Assembly: GCA_905250025.1 (NCBI GenBank)
Contig: CAJNOJ010000438.1
Location: 1 to 64,000 of the forward strand
Reading direction: 5' to 3'
DNA length: 64,000 nt
DNA from: Adineta ricciae
Taxonomy: Eukaryota > Rotifera > Eurotatoria > Adinetida > Adinetidae
Shown: positions 36,633-47,708 of the stretch, in pieces
Position numbering within the stretch: position 1 is the stretch's first letter
How the letters are laid out: every line of letters starts with the position of its first letter
Made by a program: the position numbers and the translations under genes
Notes under the pieces: model-generated
Told to the model about the DNA's origin: nothing
The model's database searches: none
What the model saw: the letters and a program-made list of their open reading frames with translations, nothing else

Positions 36633-37075
36633 TTCTCTTTCGAAAGAAAAGAAAAAGAAAAACAGCAGTATATTCCCATAGATCATATTACGTATCAGGA
36701 GGAGAAAATGCCTTTTTATGTATGTTGGTGACAGACAAATGGACATATCTTTACAGAGGAGGTGCGAGAAACAAATTTCTGTTCGAAAGAAATGCGTTTT
36801 CGTAGTGTTACCTTTCAAATATAAGAATATTGAAGGTAATCCTTTGAAAATAGNTTCTCTTTCGAAAGAAAAGAAAAAGAAAAACAGCAGTATATTCCCA
36901 TAGATCATATTACGTATCAGGAGGAGAAAATGCCTTTTTATGTATGTTGGTGACAGACAAATGGACATATCTTTACAGAGGAGGTGCGAGAAACAAATTT
37001 CTGTTCGAAAGAAATGCGTTTTCGTAGTGTTACCTTTCAAATATAAGAATATTGAAGGTAATCCTTTGAAAATAG
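36633..37075. repeat. 221 bp direct duplication flanking a single N (assembly join)
   Basis: 36633..36853 and 36855..37075 appear identical over 221 bp, with an N at 36854 between them. The length equals that of the duplication at 35397..35839, which points to an assembler overlap of fixed size and not to biology. Confidence 0.95.
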
Positions 37076-37089
37076 ATTTTTCTTCATAC

Positions 37090-37823
37090 CTTGATGATGT
37101 TGTGGATAATTCATATGGATGTTTGGTTTTGTTCGATGTTGAAGTTGAGTTTTCTAACGTTTTCGTCAATTGTCGTTTGTATAAAGGTTGATCTTTTTGA
37201 TGTTCAATTTCTGCTTCGGTTTTTGAAAGAGAATTTTGTTTTGGAGATGAAGATGTTGGAATAGATTGTTCCGCAGGTTTAGTTATACTTATTCGTCGAA
37301 CTGGCGATGGTTCTGGTGAGATAGGCGTGATACTTCGTCGTTTGATTATTGATATTGGTTGTTCAATAACATTGGTTACACTTGTTCGTCTAATTAGAGA
37401 TGGTTCGGGTGATATTGATGTTTGACTTGTTCGTCGAGTCTTTGGTGGAGATTTTAAAAGAGATTCTGTTGAAGGAGTTGTCTTCACTGGTTTTAGAGTT
37501 GTGGAATGATTTACATCCGAATTAAATGAATTTCGTCGTTCGTTAAATGTTGATGTTGAAAGTAGGGCAATACTTGATTGACTTTTCGGTGTTGGTTCTA
37601 AGGAAATCTTTCGTGATTGTAATGTTGTTGAATTGGAATTGGATTTCAGGCCGTTTGAGTCATTTTGAAAACGAAAATCACTGACAGTTTTGTTTTTTGT
37701 GCCTAATGTCATTCCAACGGACTGATCTGCCTGTTTCGATCCGTCTTTTCCCTTCAATTGAATCCCAAATTTATTCGCCACTTTATCTTTATTAAAAGAA
37801 CCAAGACCTGGTGTCACATTCAT
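37090..37823 (-). CDS. Disordered Ser/Thr-rich protein, first coding exon only
   Basis: The minus-strand ATG at 37823 follows a strong acceptor (pyrimidine tract then CTAG/ACAAAATG), so a non-coding exon or spliced leader precedes it. The exon ends at the donor AAG/GTATGAAG at 37089; an open frame continues past it but runs through the contig join and is probably intronic. The ~245 residues are rich in Ser, Thr, Pro, Lys and Arg. Three related blocks are visible (PKTRRTSQTSISPEPSLIRR, IIKRRSITPISPEPSPVRR and ISITKPAEQ), with repeated R-R-x-S and S-P-E-P that look like phosphorylation sites. No folded domain is recognised. Downstream exons were not found, possibly because of the contig join at 36854. 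It could be a separate gene or an upstream exon of the kinase gene. Confidence 0.55.
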
Positions 37824-38978
37824 TTTGTCTAGAAGAGAAAAAAAAATTCTTTGTAAAATGCATTGACGAAGAAATTCATCAGTTGTTATTGCCGCTGTGT
37901 TTGTATGTGTCTTTTCCAGAGAATCTTCTCTCTTTCTTCCTTCTTTTCTTTCTCTCTCATCGCTAAGAATAGAGACAAAAAACAAGCATTCGTACAAAAA
38001 AGGCAAATAATTCCAAAAAATACGAGGAAAATATCTTCTGCTTCCTCCTTCTCCTTTTCTTTTCCTTTCTCATGCATATGTAAAAGAAGCGTAATGATAT
38101 CGAACTATGTACAAAACAGCAAAATAAGAATAGAAAGGAAGAAGACCTTGGTTCTTCTTTGACTACCGGATGACGAAAGATATTATTATTGTGATTGTGA
38201 TTAGACAACATCGATGATGGTGGTTTTTCTTTACCCGACCACATTCTTCTCGTTAGAGAAAAGAAAATCATTCGAAAATTGACTACATATGATTCTTCTT
38301 TTAGATTATATTAATTACTCATCGAAATCCAATATACTCCTTGTCAGTTTTCCTTCCTCAAATCATCTGATCATTCATCTTTATAATTATATTCATTTAT
38401 CTTTTCTAAGACATCGATACTTTCTCTCTTGTCTCCCGACATCATCAATTCCTCTTGGAAATTCTTACAATTTGTTCAATAAAAATTTGTCAAAACAATC
38501 GAACAGTTGTTCGTGTAATTCGCATCTGTCAAATGTAATCAACATTGTCCGAGGAGAGAAAGTTCTTTTCTAATTGTCATCTTATTGAATTTTTAATGGT
38601 GAACGAAAGTGTATTTTCTTTCATGCCAAGCATAGATATTTATATATTTTTTTGCACATATCCATCTGTATACACATGTAGAATAAAAGAAAACTGCTCA
38701 AACCATCAACCACGGTCAAGATTCAACCGGGTGAAAAGAAAGAAAACAACGTTTTTAAGAGAAATAATGACGCAGAAAGAGTAGGAAAGAGGAAGAAAAA
38801 AAAAACAAACAAACAAAAGAAAAAGAGAAGAAAAAAAAGAAAACAACAAACATAAATAATAGATGAAATACACACATAGATATTCATATTATCTTTCTCT
38901 CTCTCTCTCTATCACTCTCATTCTCGTCGAAAACAACAAAACAAAGACTAATGCAATGTAAATATCCGATGATGTTTA
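37824..38978. other. Intergenic, no gene supported
   Basis: Region between two minus-strand genes, with pyrimidine- and purine-rich tracts at 37920-38060 and 38790-38850 and a CT run near 38895-38912. It probably includes the 5' UTR of the disordered-protein gene and the 3' UTR of the RRM gene. Confidence 0.5.
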
Positions 38979-41407
38979 TCAAGCTGAATAAGTAGTACCA
39001 CCCGTAGTTGTAACCGTGTTAGTTGTAGATGTTGGAGTTGCATAAGTCAACACGGGTGAATCCATTGTGGGTGTAGTGAAAAGAAATGGAAAAGAAATAT
39101 TAGCTGGAGGATGACCAGGAAAATATTGTTGAGTTTGACCAGATGTTGTTAGGAAAATTGGTTGTTGAGCAAATGATGGATTACCTAGAGGATGAGTAGG
39201 AAGTAATGGATGAGGATAAATTGTTGCTGGATGAAATATTGGACCAGCTGGATGAAAACCAAATGTTGGATTCGATGGAAATGGAATCTATGAAGATTAA
39301 ATCAATGTGACAAATAAGAAAATAAACGAAAGAAATAATCAACATGCAAAATTCAATCGAATCTTTCGAAATGAGATTGGCAAAAAAGCAAATAATTGAT
39401 CAATGATGTTATCCAATCATGTCGAGAGATTTTTCTCAGAAGAAGCGACAAAGGAAGATGGTCTCCTTACTCCTCGTATATCGCTGTCGAATACATAATT
39501 TGTTTTTGATCTTTTTGTGTCATGATTCAAGACAAAACAAACACAAAAGACCCGGAGAAAATTACCTCTTCGGGCTGATTCGCATTCGAATGAAGAATTT
39601 GCTGTTCTGGTGCAATCAACTGAGACTGATTGGTATCGATCATCATTAGCGATGGACTAGCAGAGCCGTACAAAACATTATATGTCTCTTTATAAAGATC
39701 TTCGAGACATTTCTCCTAGGATAAAAATTACAACAAAACAAAAATTATAAAAAACAAATATATTTTTCTCGAGCCATGCTGAGCAATTTCGAATCAAATG
39801 GAAAATCTTCATGCAATTTTAATGTGCAAATTCAACATACTTCAGTTCGACGTGATGTCGGTCGAAGAATTGTATAATAAGCACCACGATGATGAACAAG
39901 ATTTGTTGATGAATGCGATGTACATGACAGAACATTTGTTGGACTTGGACGAGTTAATAATGGAGGACTTGGATTACCAGTTCGATGAATATTCCTAAAC
40001 AAAATATTAATTTGGTTTTGAAAAGAATTTTTCTTCTTACTTATTTGCAGGAGATGGTGGAATGATTGTGGTTCCATTGGTAACTATTGAATTTGTTGGA
40101 ATGGTTAAGTATGGAATAGTAGATAAATCAAATGTTGGTGTTGTTGGAGTGAGTGTACCATTTGGTAAAGTAAACTATAAATAAAATCAGGATCAATTGA
40201 GAGATTTTTAAGAGAAAAGTTTACAGATAAAGGTGTTGTAGTGATTGTTGATGGACTAACAGCACGTGTAAATCGAAAATATTGATTTTTATCCACTGGT
40301 TTCGCTAAAGTGACTTCAATAATCGATCCATCGATTTCTCGATCTAAGAAAACGAATAAAATCAATATTTTAGAATACGATTCGAACATTTTCCTTACTA
40401 TTCATCATATTCATTGCATGCAATGCATCATCTCGTTCTTTAAAGTGCACAAATGCATAATCTTTCAGTTTCTTCACTCGTTCGATTGAATTCGGTTTAA
40501 ATCGTTCAAAAATTTCTCGAATTTGTTCTTCCGTCGTACTCATCATTAAATTTCTCACATAAAGTACTCGAACCTAAAACAAACTTTCCAATTTCTAATC
40601 TTAAATCTCTCATTTTCCCTCACCGTAGCCATAATATCTTCATCGACTTCTGTTTCTGGTTCTGCCCAATCGACCGCGATCTGATGGCCCCAAAGTTGAA
40701 TCTTTCCCGGTAATAATTTTCGTCTCGCCATTGCCGCTGATCGATGACTTTCGTATTCAACGAAAGCAAAACCGCGATTCTTTGTTTTATCATGTGCACT
40801 TGGATAAACAATGACATCGACAACACCTTCGGTAATTTTACACATTTCATCGAGAATTTCTTCACGTTTTTTCATTTTTGGAATTCCACCAACAAATAAT
40901 CGACAGTTGTCAACTGATTGACAAACACCAATCAAACGACCCGTGCGAATCTCGTAATTGTTCAACTCTTTGACTGATCTTTTCGCATCATCACGATTTG
41001 TATATGTTATAAATGCATAACCACGGTTAAAACCCGAAAAATCCATCATTAAACGCATCTCATAAATTTGCCCACAACGTTCAAACAATGGAAATAATTC
41101 TGATTCGAAACAATCACGTGGCAATTTACCCACAAATACTTCACAACCTCGACTAGGTGGATGACGAGTCGTTGGCCAATCTAAATTCGAAACAATGTCC
41201 ACAGACAATCGAAATCAACACAATTTTACCTGGCGGTGGTCCACTTTTTCTTTGTCCATTTTCTTGTCGAACAGGATAACCATTATCTGGATTAATACTT
41301 GTAATAACTTCAGTTGGATGTGTGCCAATGATATTTGAAGGAGAAAGTTCATCATTGAAATGATCGGAATTGATTACAAAATCTTCTTTTGATAAATTTG
41401 TATCCAT
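38979..41407 (-). CDS. RBM47/A1CF-like protein with three RRMs
   Basis: Eight minus-strand exons: 41407..41230, 41180..40624, 40573..40399, 40343..40225, 40174..40041, 39994..39841, 39715..39566 and 39287..38979, giving 591 residues. RRM1 has EVFVGKLP and [12 protein letters not shown]2 has RLFVGGIP and [10 protein letters not shown], followed by [15 protein letters not shown]3 has VLYVRNLM and DYAFVHF. The linkers [19 protein letters not shown] and [12 protein letters not shown] are nearly the vertebrate A1CF/RBM46/RBM47 sequence. The C-terminal ~250 residues are Pro/Thr-rich, with no clear dsRBD, which favours RBM47 over RBM46/A1CF. The family binds AU-rich or APOB-type RNAs and acts in editing, splicing and mRNA stability, shuttling between nucleus and cytoplasm. 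The ATG follows an acceptor (TTTCTAG) with no upstream coding exon. Confidence 0.93.
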
Positions 41408-42608
41408 TGATTACGTGAAACTAGAAACATAGATATTTGATAAAGAAATTATCATGGACGAAAGCCATCTGTGCCGTTCGTGTTGTTGCGATTGAAGGAT
41501 TAGAAATGAGAAGAAGAGAAAAAGGTGCTCGTTCTCTTTTCGTATGCCGACATCAACAGATAAAGATAAGAATTAAACTCTTCTCGATAAAACTAACTTC
41601 AAATGTGAATATCTGATGACAAGGAGCAAACAAAAGTCTAATGAAGAAGATTTCTCAATGAATTTGCGTTCGATTAATCTTCAATATTAATGATAAGACG
41701 AAAGAAAGATAAATCGACGATGAAATGAAAAAAGAGAAATCAATAAATATGAGAAGAACATGTTTCATGCCATAAACACCTGTTTTTCTTACTTGATATG
41801 AATAATTAATTGAAAAACTTGATTTGCGAATTACAAAAATGAACAAATCATCTTGATTTCACATCCGCCGTTATTTTTAACGGTCGGTATGTGTCTTGCT
41901 TCTAATCTTCTCTTGACGATGAATGTGTATATTTGCACAAATACGAGAACTTTTATCTTTCTTTTTCTCTTTCTCTCTCTCTCTCTCTTCTTCTCTCCCA
42001 AGCACGTGTAGTCAATCTCTAATTTCACACTGACTATCTCTACTCTCGTTCTATTTAACACCAAGTCAACATTAACACCAAGTCACTTTGTCTATTGACA
42101 TTTTTATTAAACTTACGAATGAAATTGTCTTCTGATTATGATTCATTGGCGTGTTTATCCCACGTGTTTCTCTTTCTTTTCTTCTAATGATAAATGAGGA
42201 AATGATTTGATTGAATTTTTCTCGAAGAATTAACTCATCCCCTAGGAATTGCTGAACAAATTCAGCTTATTTAAATAAAGAATATTGATTTCCTTTTGAC
42301 CTTCATCAAATTAGATTCGATAGACGAAAAAAGACATTTGCCTATTTGTTTTCACACTTACCAGTTCGTTCGATGAATCCAATGACACGTTGTCGACAGA
42401 TATGAACTAGGCGAATGTTGACTAGTCATTGTTACTTTTACTATTCTTCACGAATAGAATAGAGAAAATCAAATCTTCATTACAAAGATTATATGCGAAC
42501 GAATCAATTTCTTTTCTCGTTCTTTCTCATCTTTTTCGCCTTGAAGATATGATATTTACAGAGATTTGAATCTTTTATTTTGATTTGAGAAAAAAAAAGA
42601 AGAAAACT
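41408..42608. other. Intergenic, no gene supported
   Basis: 5' flank of the RRM gene and 3' flank of the TMEM222 gene. A CT-rich run at about 41958-41990 is the only low-complexity feature. Confidence 0.55.
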
Positions 42609-43285
42609 TCAGTGTAATAAAATGGTTATACCGAAGAGAATCGTTAGAAGGATGAAGAATGGAACCCATGTGAGTAGAAAACCGAAGAAACTAAAGACAA
42701 AAAATGAATTTTTCTACGTGAAAAGTATTTTACCTGACGAATTTTCCGCGAAAAAACATCCAAAAACACAGTTTGATCATATTGTAAGATGATTTGCCAT
42801 TGTAATTCATCATATTCAATGCCATAGCGACATGCGAATGACAATTATCACAGCATAAATTATGCTAAAAAGAATCAATCGATGATTACATTCGTCAAAG
42901 AACAGATCAAACCCATCGTTTTTTATATTCATCCGATGCTTGTTCAACTGATCGATCCCAAATCGTTTGTACATTATTCGAATTCGAAGTGCTCGGAATT
43001 CGATTCAAATCCAATTGTAAATATCGTGTTGGACGACCAAACGCCATTTGATCTTCCTGAAAAAATTTCGTTCACATCTAAATTTCATTCGATTTCATCA
43101 CTAACCGAAACATAATAAGGCCCTGCAAAATCTCGAATGATTCCATCGGTTCGTGCAATGCCCATATGACCGATGAAAGGAAAAAACCATGTTAAAAGTG
43201 GAATCGGTGTCCAGACAATACAATGTGGGTAACGATCTCGATCACGATCAATTGAATTCTTCATTTCACAATGATCTTCAATCAT
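42609..43285 (-). CDS. TMEM222-type membrane protein
   Basis: Four minus-strand exons, 43285..43106, 43056..42913, 42864..42734 and 42690..42609, give 178 residues. The core signature of the family is clear: [20 protein letters not shown], then [20 protein letters not shown], then the Cys/His-rich [19 protein letters not shown]. Two hydrophobic helices end the protein (around [20 protein letters not shown] and [17 protein letters not shown]). TMEM222 is a conserved endomembrane protein; plants carry the related RTE1/RTH family, which helps receptor maturation. The role here is inferred from family only. It is divergently transcribed from the ADP-ribosylglycohydrolase gene about 0.7 kb away. 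Confidence 0.93.
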
Positions 43286-43989
43286 ATTCACATCACATCA
43301 TACGTTTTATCAATTGATGAGTCCATTCAGAAAAGACTTATACTAACCTCACTTTTTCGTTCACAGATGTCGCTGTTTACTTTGCCTATATAGCGAGTTC
43401 TCCCGTTTAGGAAGAAAAAACATATGAGATTAGATTTTTTCAAATATTTAATAGATAAATATTAAAGATTTCAGGTAAATATCTTGAAATGATGAAGAAA
43501 AATGTGCATGATTATTTCAAAGTAGGAAGATAAACCATTCATGTTGATATCAAATAAAAATCGTAAGAAAAAAGTCAGTATTTGATTAATGTGTCAGCAA
43601 AGCTGAAGTCTTGGATCAATCTGTCATGCAAAAGATCACGCGTATGATGATTTTTCGGAGTGAATCTGATCGTTTATATCAACATCATTGTTTAAATGGT
43701 AATAACTATGTTGATTTGTAAAATAATGTTTCGGTTGAGATGGTGAATTTCTTTCGCAGAATTTCGTTGTGTCACATAACAACCGTGTTATGTTTTTTTG
43801 TTTCTACCTTGTTCTTTTTACCAACAACATTATTTATGTGTTTTCGTGAAGAGCTATGACTGAAATATTTACCTCACGAGTGACGCATTTATATAAAGAA
43901 AGAAGAAAGAACTTGTAGGAAGATCATTCGAGACAAAGAAATTTTTAATTGTCGGTCATTGGGAAATTTACAAGAGAAAAAGAGTAATT
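43286..43989. promoter_or_regulatory. Divergent intergenic region (TMEM222 / ADP-ribosylglycohydrolase)
   Basis: Intergenic DNA between two outward-facing genes. TATATAAA at 43890..43897 lies about 93 nt before the start codon of the plus-strand gene and is a plausible TATA box. No gene in the stretch. Confidence 0.45.
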
Positions 43990-45505
43990 ATGGGAGGTTG
44001 TGGTAAGAACTCGCAGTTTTTATAGTCTTTCTGTTCTCATTGAAACTTTCAGCGGGTGTTCAAGTCCACACAGTTTCGGCGGAGGAAAGTAAAGTTCATG
44101 AAAAACCATCGTCGGCTCATTCTGCAAAAATGAGTATGTTGATACTTCTTCTGACGAATACTCCATCGAAATTATCTTTGTATATTAGGTAAACATTGGT
44201 TAGATATTCAATATCACAAAGGAAATCCTAAAAAGATCAAGAAACCTGATGAATTGGTCAATATTCCTCATCCCCCGGAATGTGTTGATACGAATGAGTT
44301 TGATAAAATCTTCGGTTCTTTAATTGGCTTAGCTCTTGGCGATGCACTCGGGGCACATGTCGAGTTTCGTCCAAGACAGTATCTAGTAGATAATCCAGTC
44401 ACTGATCTACAAGCTGGGGGAACATGGGGTTTACGCAAAGGACAGGTCTCTATTGATCAAAAACATGTTCATTGCCCTTTTCAACAAACGATTTGTTTTT
44501 CTTTTGGTCTAGTTCACTGATGATACTTCGATGGCACTTTGTTTGGCAATTTCCTTGATAACACGTCATAGTTTTGTCCCATATGATCAACTAGTTCGAT
44601 ATAAATGGTGGTATAGATATGGATATATGTCATCGACTGGGGAATGCTTTGATATTGGATCTGCTACAAGAGAATCAATATGCGTATTCGAATCACGACA
44701 AAAGAAATTTGCTAAAATCTATCAGATGTCTGAAAACGAAATGGATTTTCTCGAGGATAAAAAATTACTAAAAGAATTTGAAATTAATTGTAGTCATGAC
44801 CAAGCAGCTGGAAATGGTGGATTGATGCGTCTTGCACCTGTACCTTTATTTTTTCGTCACTGTCCGCCTCAAGCCGTGAAGTATTCGGGTATTAGTGCTA
44901 AAATAACTCATGGAGATCCGCGAGTTTATGATGCGTGTCGTTATTATGGGGCACTCATTGTTGCTGCTCTTCGTGGCGAAAAGAAACAGAAATTATTGCA
45001 TGAAGAATTTTATGAAAAACACCACGATTGGTTTGGTGATAAACCATTACATGAAGAAGTTCAGGAAATCGCTCAAGGATCATTCAAAACTAAAAATGGT
45101 TATGAAGGAGGAATTCGAGGAAAAGGTTTTGTATTAAGTAGTCTTGAGGCTGCTTTATGGGCGTTTTATACTGATGAGGATTCATTTGAAAAAGGTGTTC
45201 TCGCTGCAGTCAATCTTGGTGATGACACAGACACAACAGCTGCCATTTATGGGCAATTAGCCGGAGCTTATTATGGTTACAAGAAATTACCGGAGAAATG
45301 GGTAAAACAAATCTATGCCGATCAGTTTCTTCAATGTTTGAGTGAATGGATTGTTTATGAAGGTCAGAAATGGGCTTCGGCTCACTCATCATCGAAATCT
45401 CATCAACACCAAGAAGGTTCGAATTCAGCAAATGAAGAAAAGAAACATTCATCAAAAAACATAAAACATGATGAACAGATTCCTGAAGATCCCTCAAGCA
45501 AATAG
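43990..45505 (+). CDS. DraG-type ADP-ribosylglycohydrolase, candidate bacterial acquisition
   Basis: Exons 43990..44002, 44053..44133, 44189..44445 and 44513..45505 give 447 residues. The Mg2+-site motifs of the family are all present: GLALGDALGAHVEF near residue 90, FTDDTSMALC near 150, and NLGDDTDTTAAIYGQLAGAY near 380. The stretch YGYMSSTGECFDIGSATRE and the D-D-T-D-T-T form are those of bacterial DraG-like enzymes more than of animal ARH1/ARH3 (from memory of the families). The enzyme removes ADP-ribose from modified proteins or small molecules. The first ~80 residues are an added N-terminal region starting MGGCAG, a possible N-myristoylation and palmitoylation site; the three introns all lie in the first third. 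The C-terminus is a hydrophilic Ser/His/Lys tail. It converges with the DUF4386 gene, 91 bp apart. Confidence 0.92.
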
Positions 45506-45596
45506 AATAGTTTTGAACACAAAATAATCTTCATACTATCGAATTTATTGAACTATAATTTTAATCTTAAAAAATAAATAGAAAAAAATCACGATA

Positions 45597-46310
45597 TCAG
45601 TTGAGTTTTTTATCTTCACACTTTTTTCCACCTCGAACTAAAAGCCATAAACCAAATCCTAATTCACCAACAATCATCGGTAAACTAAGAAATATTTCAA
45701 CAGTTGTTTTGTATTTTTCATAGTTCAGTAATAATAAATTTGCAGTATGATGGATAATGTAACAGAGTGAGGCAATGATCAATAAAACACTAAAAATTTT
45801 CGGTGTATAATTTGCTTTGGAAAGTAAATAGCCGAGAAGAAGGAGATGACAACCGAAAATGACCAATCCGATTGACCAAATAAGGTGAAATCCGTGTAGG
45901 AAAAGTATGGCCAACGCGCTCACTTGATCTCTTCCAAAAATCGATAAGAAATCTTCGTTTTTGAATAACAAAACAATGAAAACAAGATTCAGTAGTGCAG
46001 TTCCTAACATTGCTGAATAAACAAGACGAAACCAAGCAGTTAATAACGAAAGATTTTCATTGACTCGTTTGAGAAAAACATGAAGTGACCAAGCTGCTAA
46101 TAAATCACAAATAAGAATAACAAGAAAACTGAAGATACCAAGACGAAATAACGTCTGAGAAGATTTCATATTGTTTATTGTTAATTTTATATCATCAAGT
46201 ACAGTGAAGTTATTAAGAACGCAACTACAAGCAAATCCAGCAGCAATTGCCATTGTTACAATGGAAAATCCGGCAATTAGTGCCGCTGTACGTTGTGGAA
46301 TATCATTCAT
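45597..46310 (-). CDS. DUF4386-type membrane protein, intronless, candidate bacterial acquisition
   Basis: A single uninterrupted frame of 237 residues on the minus strand. Six or seven hydrophobic helices are visible, starting with TAALIAGFSIVTMAIAAGFA. Signatures fit the bacterial DUF4386 family: a FRLVYSAMLGTALLNL segment, HGFHLIWSIGLVIFGCHLLL followed by LGYLLSKANYTPKIFSVLL, and a final GELGFGLWLLVRGGK. The family is mainly known from bacteria; its biochemical role is unknown. The ATG is preceded by a good acceptor (CTATTTTTAG) and a short A-rich leader, so the gene seems to have gained a host splice signal although its coding part has no intron. It lies tail-to-tail with the ADP-ribosylglycohydrolase gene. 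A decayed copy of both follows at 46735..47395. Confidence 0.85.
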   Translation of the reverse strand: MNDIPQRTAALIAGFSIVTMAIAAGFACSCVLNNFTVLDDIKLTINNMKSSQTLFRLGIFSFLVILICDLLAAWSLHVFLKRVNENLSLLTAWFRLVYSAMLGTALLNLVFIVLLFKNEDFLSIFGRDQVSALAILFLHGFHLIWSIGLVIFGCHLLLLGYLLSKANYTPKIFSVLLIIASLCYIIHHTANLLLLNYEKYKTTVEIFLSLPMIVGELGFGLWLLVRGGKKCEDKKLN

Positions 46311-46734
46311 TTTGTTTTTTTGTTATCTAAAAATAGAAATTTATGAAGATTAAACTTCATAAATGCAAAGATTTATTAAACAAAGTTAGATCTCAAATTT
46401 TGATATTATCAAATCATTAATTGGAATACTTTTGCGTTTATCATCTTAAATGAAGTATGAATATAAACGAGAAATGCAGTTGATTTATTTTCATCAGAAA
46501 GAATGCAATCACAGGTGAAAGTAAGTATGAGTAAATCAATTCTTATATGTGGTTCGTTGTGTCGAAACAACCAATCGAATTTTCCTTTCAAATAGAAAGA
46601 AAAATTCCTTTAATTTTGAAAGCACATCTTTTTATATATCATTCTCAGATTTATATCAAAGGTACAGATAATTAGAGAAACTCCGATGAAATAATTTATA
46701 TTCAAAAAAAGTCTTGCAACCGATTCATGGAGAT
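46311..46734. other. Intergenic, no gene supported
   Basis: 5' flank of the DUF4386 gene; short open frames here have no support. Confidence 0.5.
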
Positions 46735-47395
46735 TTTATACTAATAGCATTTCATTGGGGAAAAAGTGCCTTTACTGAAGGCAATCTTGATGACACTACA
46801 GATGGGATAAAGATATTTATGGACAACTAATCGAAGCTTATTATAATCATGATAGACTATTTAAGAAGTGGATAAAACTAATCTTTCCTGACAATTTGAG
46901 TTGAGTCTTTTCTCTTCAGGCTTCTTTACATCTTAAGATAGAAGCTAAACTTAAAATAGATGTTTGTTCCCAATCATAGGTGAAACAAGGAGCATTTCTT
47001 CATATTTTCTAGTCCGGTAAGAACAAATTTGCAGTACAATGGATGATGGAAACAGAGTGTAGAATTGATCGACAAAATACCAAAAAGTTTTGGAATATAA
47101 TCAGCTTTGTATCGTAAATAACCATGACAAGAAAGAGATGACATCTATGTGAGAGAAATGTTGCCAAAATACTCATTTAATTCCTTCCAAAAATCGACAA
47201 GATATTTTCATGTTTTTTTTACATCGAAGCAATGGAAATAAGATTCAGTAACACAGTTTCTGACAAGTGGCTAACATATGCGAAAGAAAAACAATGAGAA
47301 AAGTGAAAATATCAATATTAGTTAATATCTCTACATGCTGTGAAATATCGTTATTATATTTTGGTTATCTATAAATAGAAAGTTATGAAGAACAA
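46735..47395. pseudogene. Decayed duplicate of the ADP-ribosylglycohydrolase 3' end plus DUF4386 gene
   Basis: 46735..46900 aligns on the plus strand with the C-terminal coding part of the ADP-ribosylglycohydrolase (around 45170..45330), including GGCAATCTTGATGACACTAC against the NLGDDTD-coding stretch. 46901..47395 aligns with 45597..46345, the minus-strand DUF4386 gene, for example AAATTTGCAGTA.AATGGAT.ATG. The two parts keep the original order and opposite orientation but a segment equivalent to about 45330..45597 is missing. Both frames carry many substitutions and indels and no long open frame remains. It is therefore a block duplicate of the pair that has lost function. Confidence 0.8.
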
Positions 47396-47708
47396 GAGTA
47401 GTGGTTTATGTTCTGTTAGATTTGAAAAAAGAAGAGGATTTTCAAAGGAAATTCGATTCAAACTTCATACGAGAGCGTGAAATTCAACGTTTCTTCAATG
47501 TTTGAATATTTTTAGTTGAGATACACCGATTACTCACATTAAATGAAAAATGAACAAAGAACGGATAATTCATTCGGTTTATTTTTATTGAAAAGACGAT
47601 GAAGAAGCGGAAAAAATGGGTGGACGGGTTGTTTTTCATCGATATGTGTAATTCGTCATGTACCTAAGGAAACTATTTGCTTTGTATTTCTTTCAACATT
47701 CAGAAGAT
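47396..47708. other. Intergenic, no gene supported
   Basis: Sequence between the decayed block and the 3' end of the 7TM receptor gene. Confidence 0.5.
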
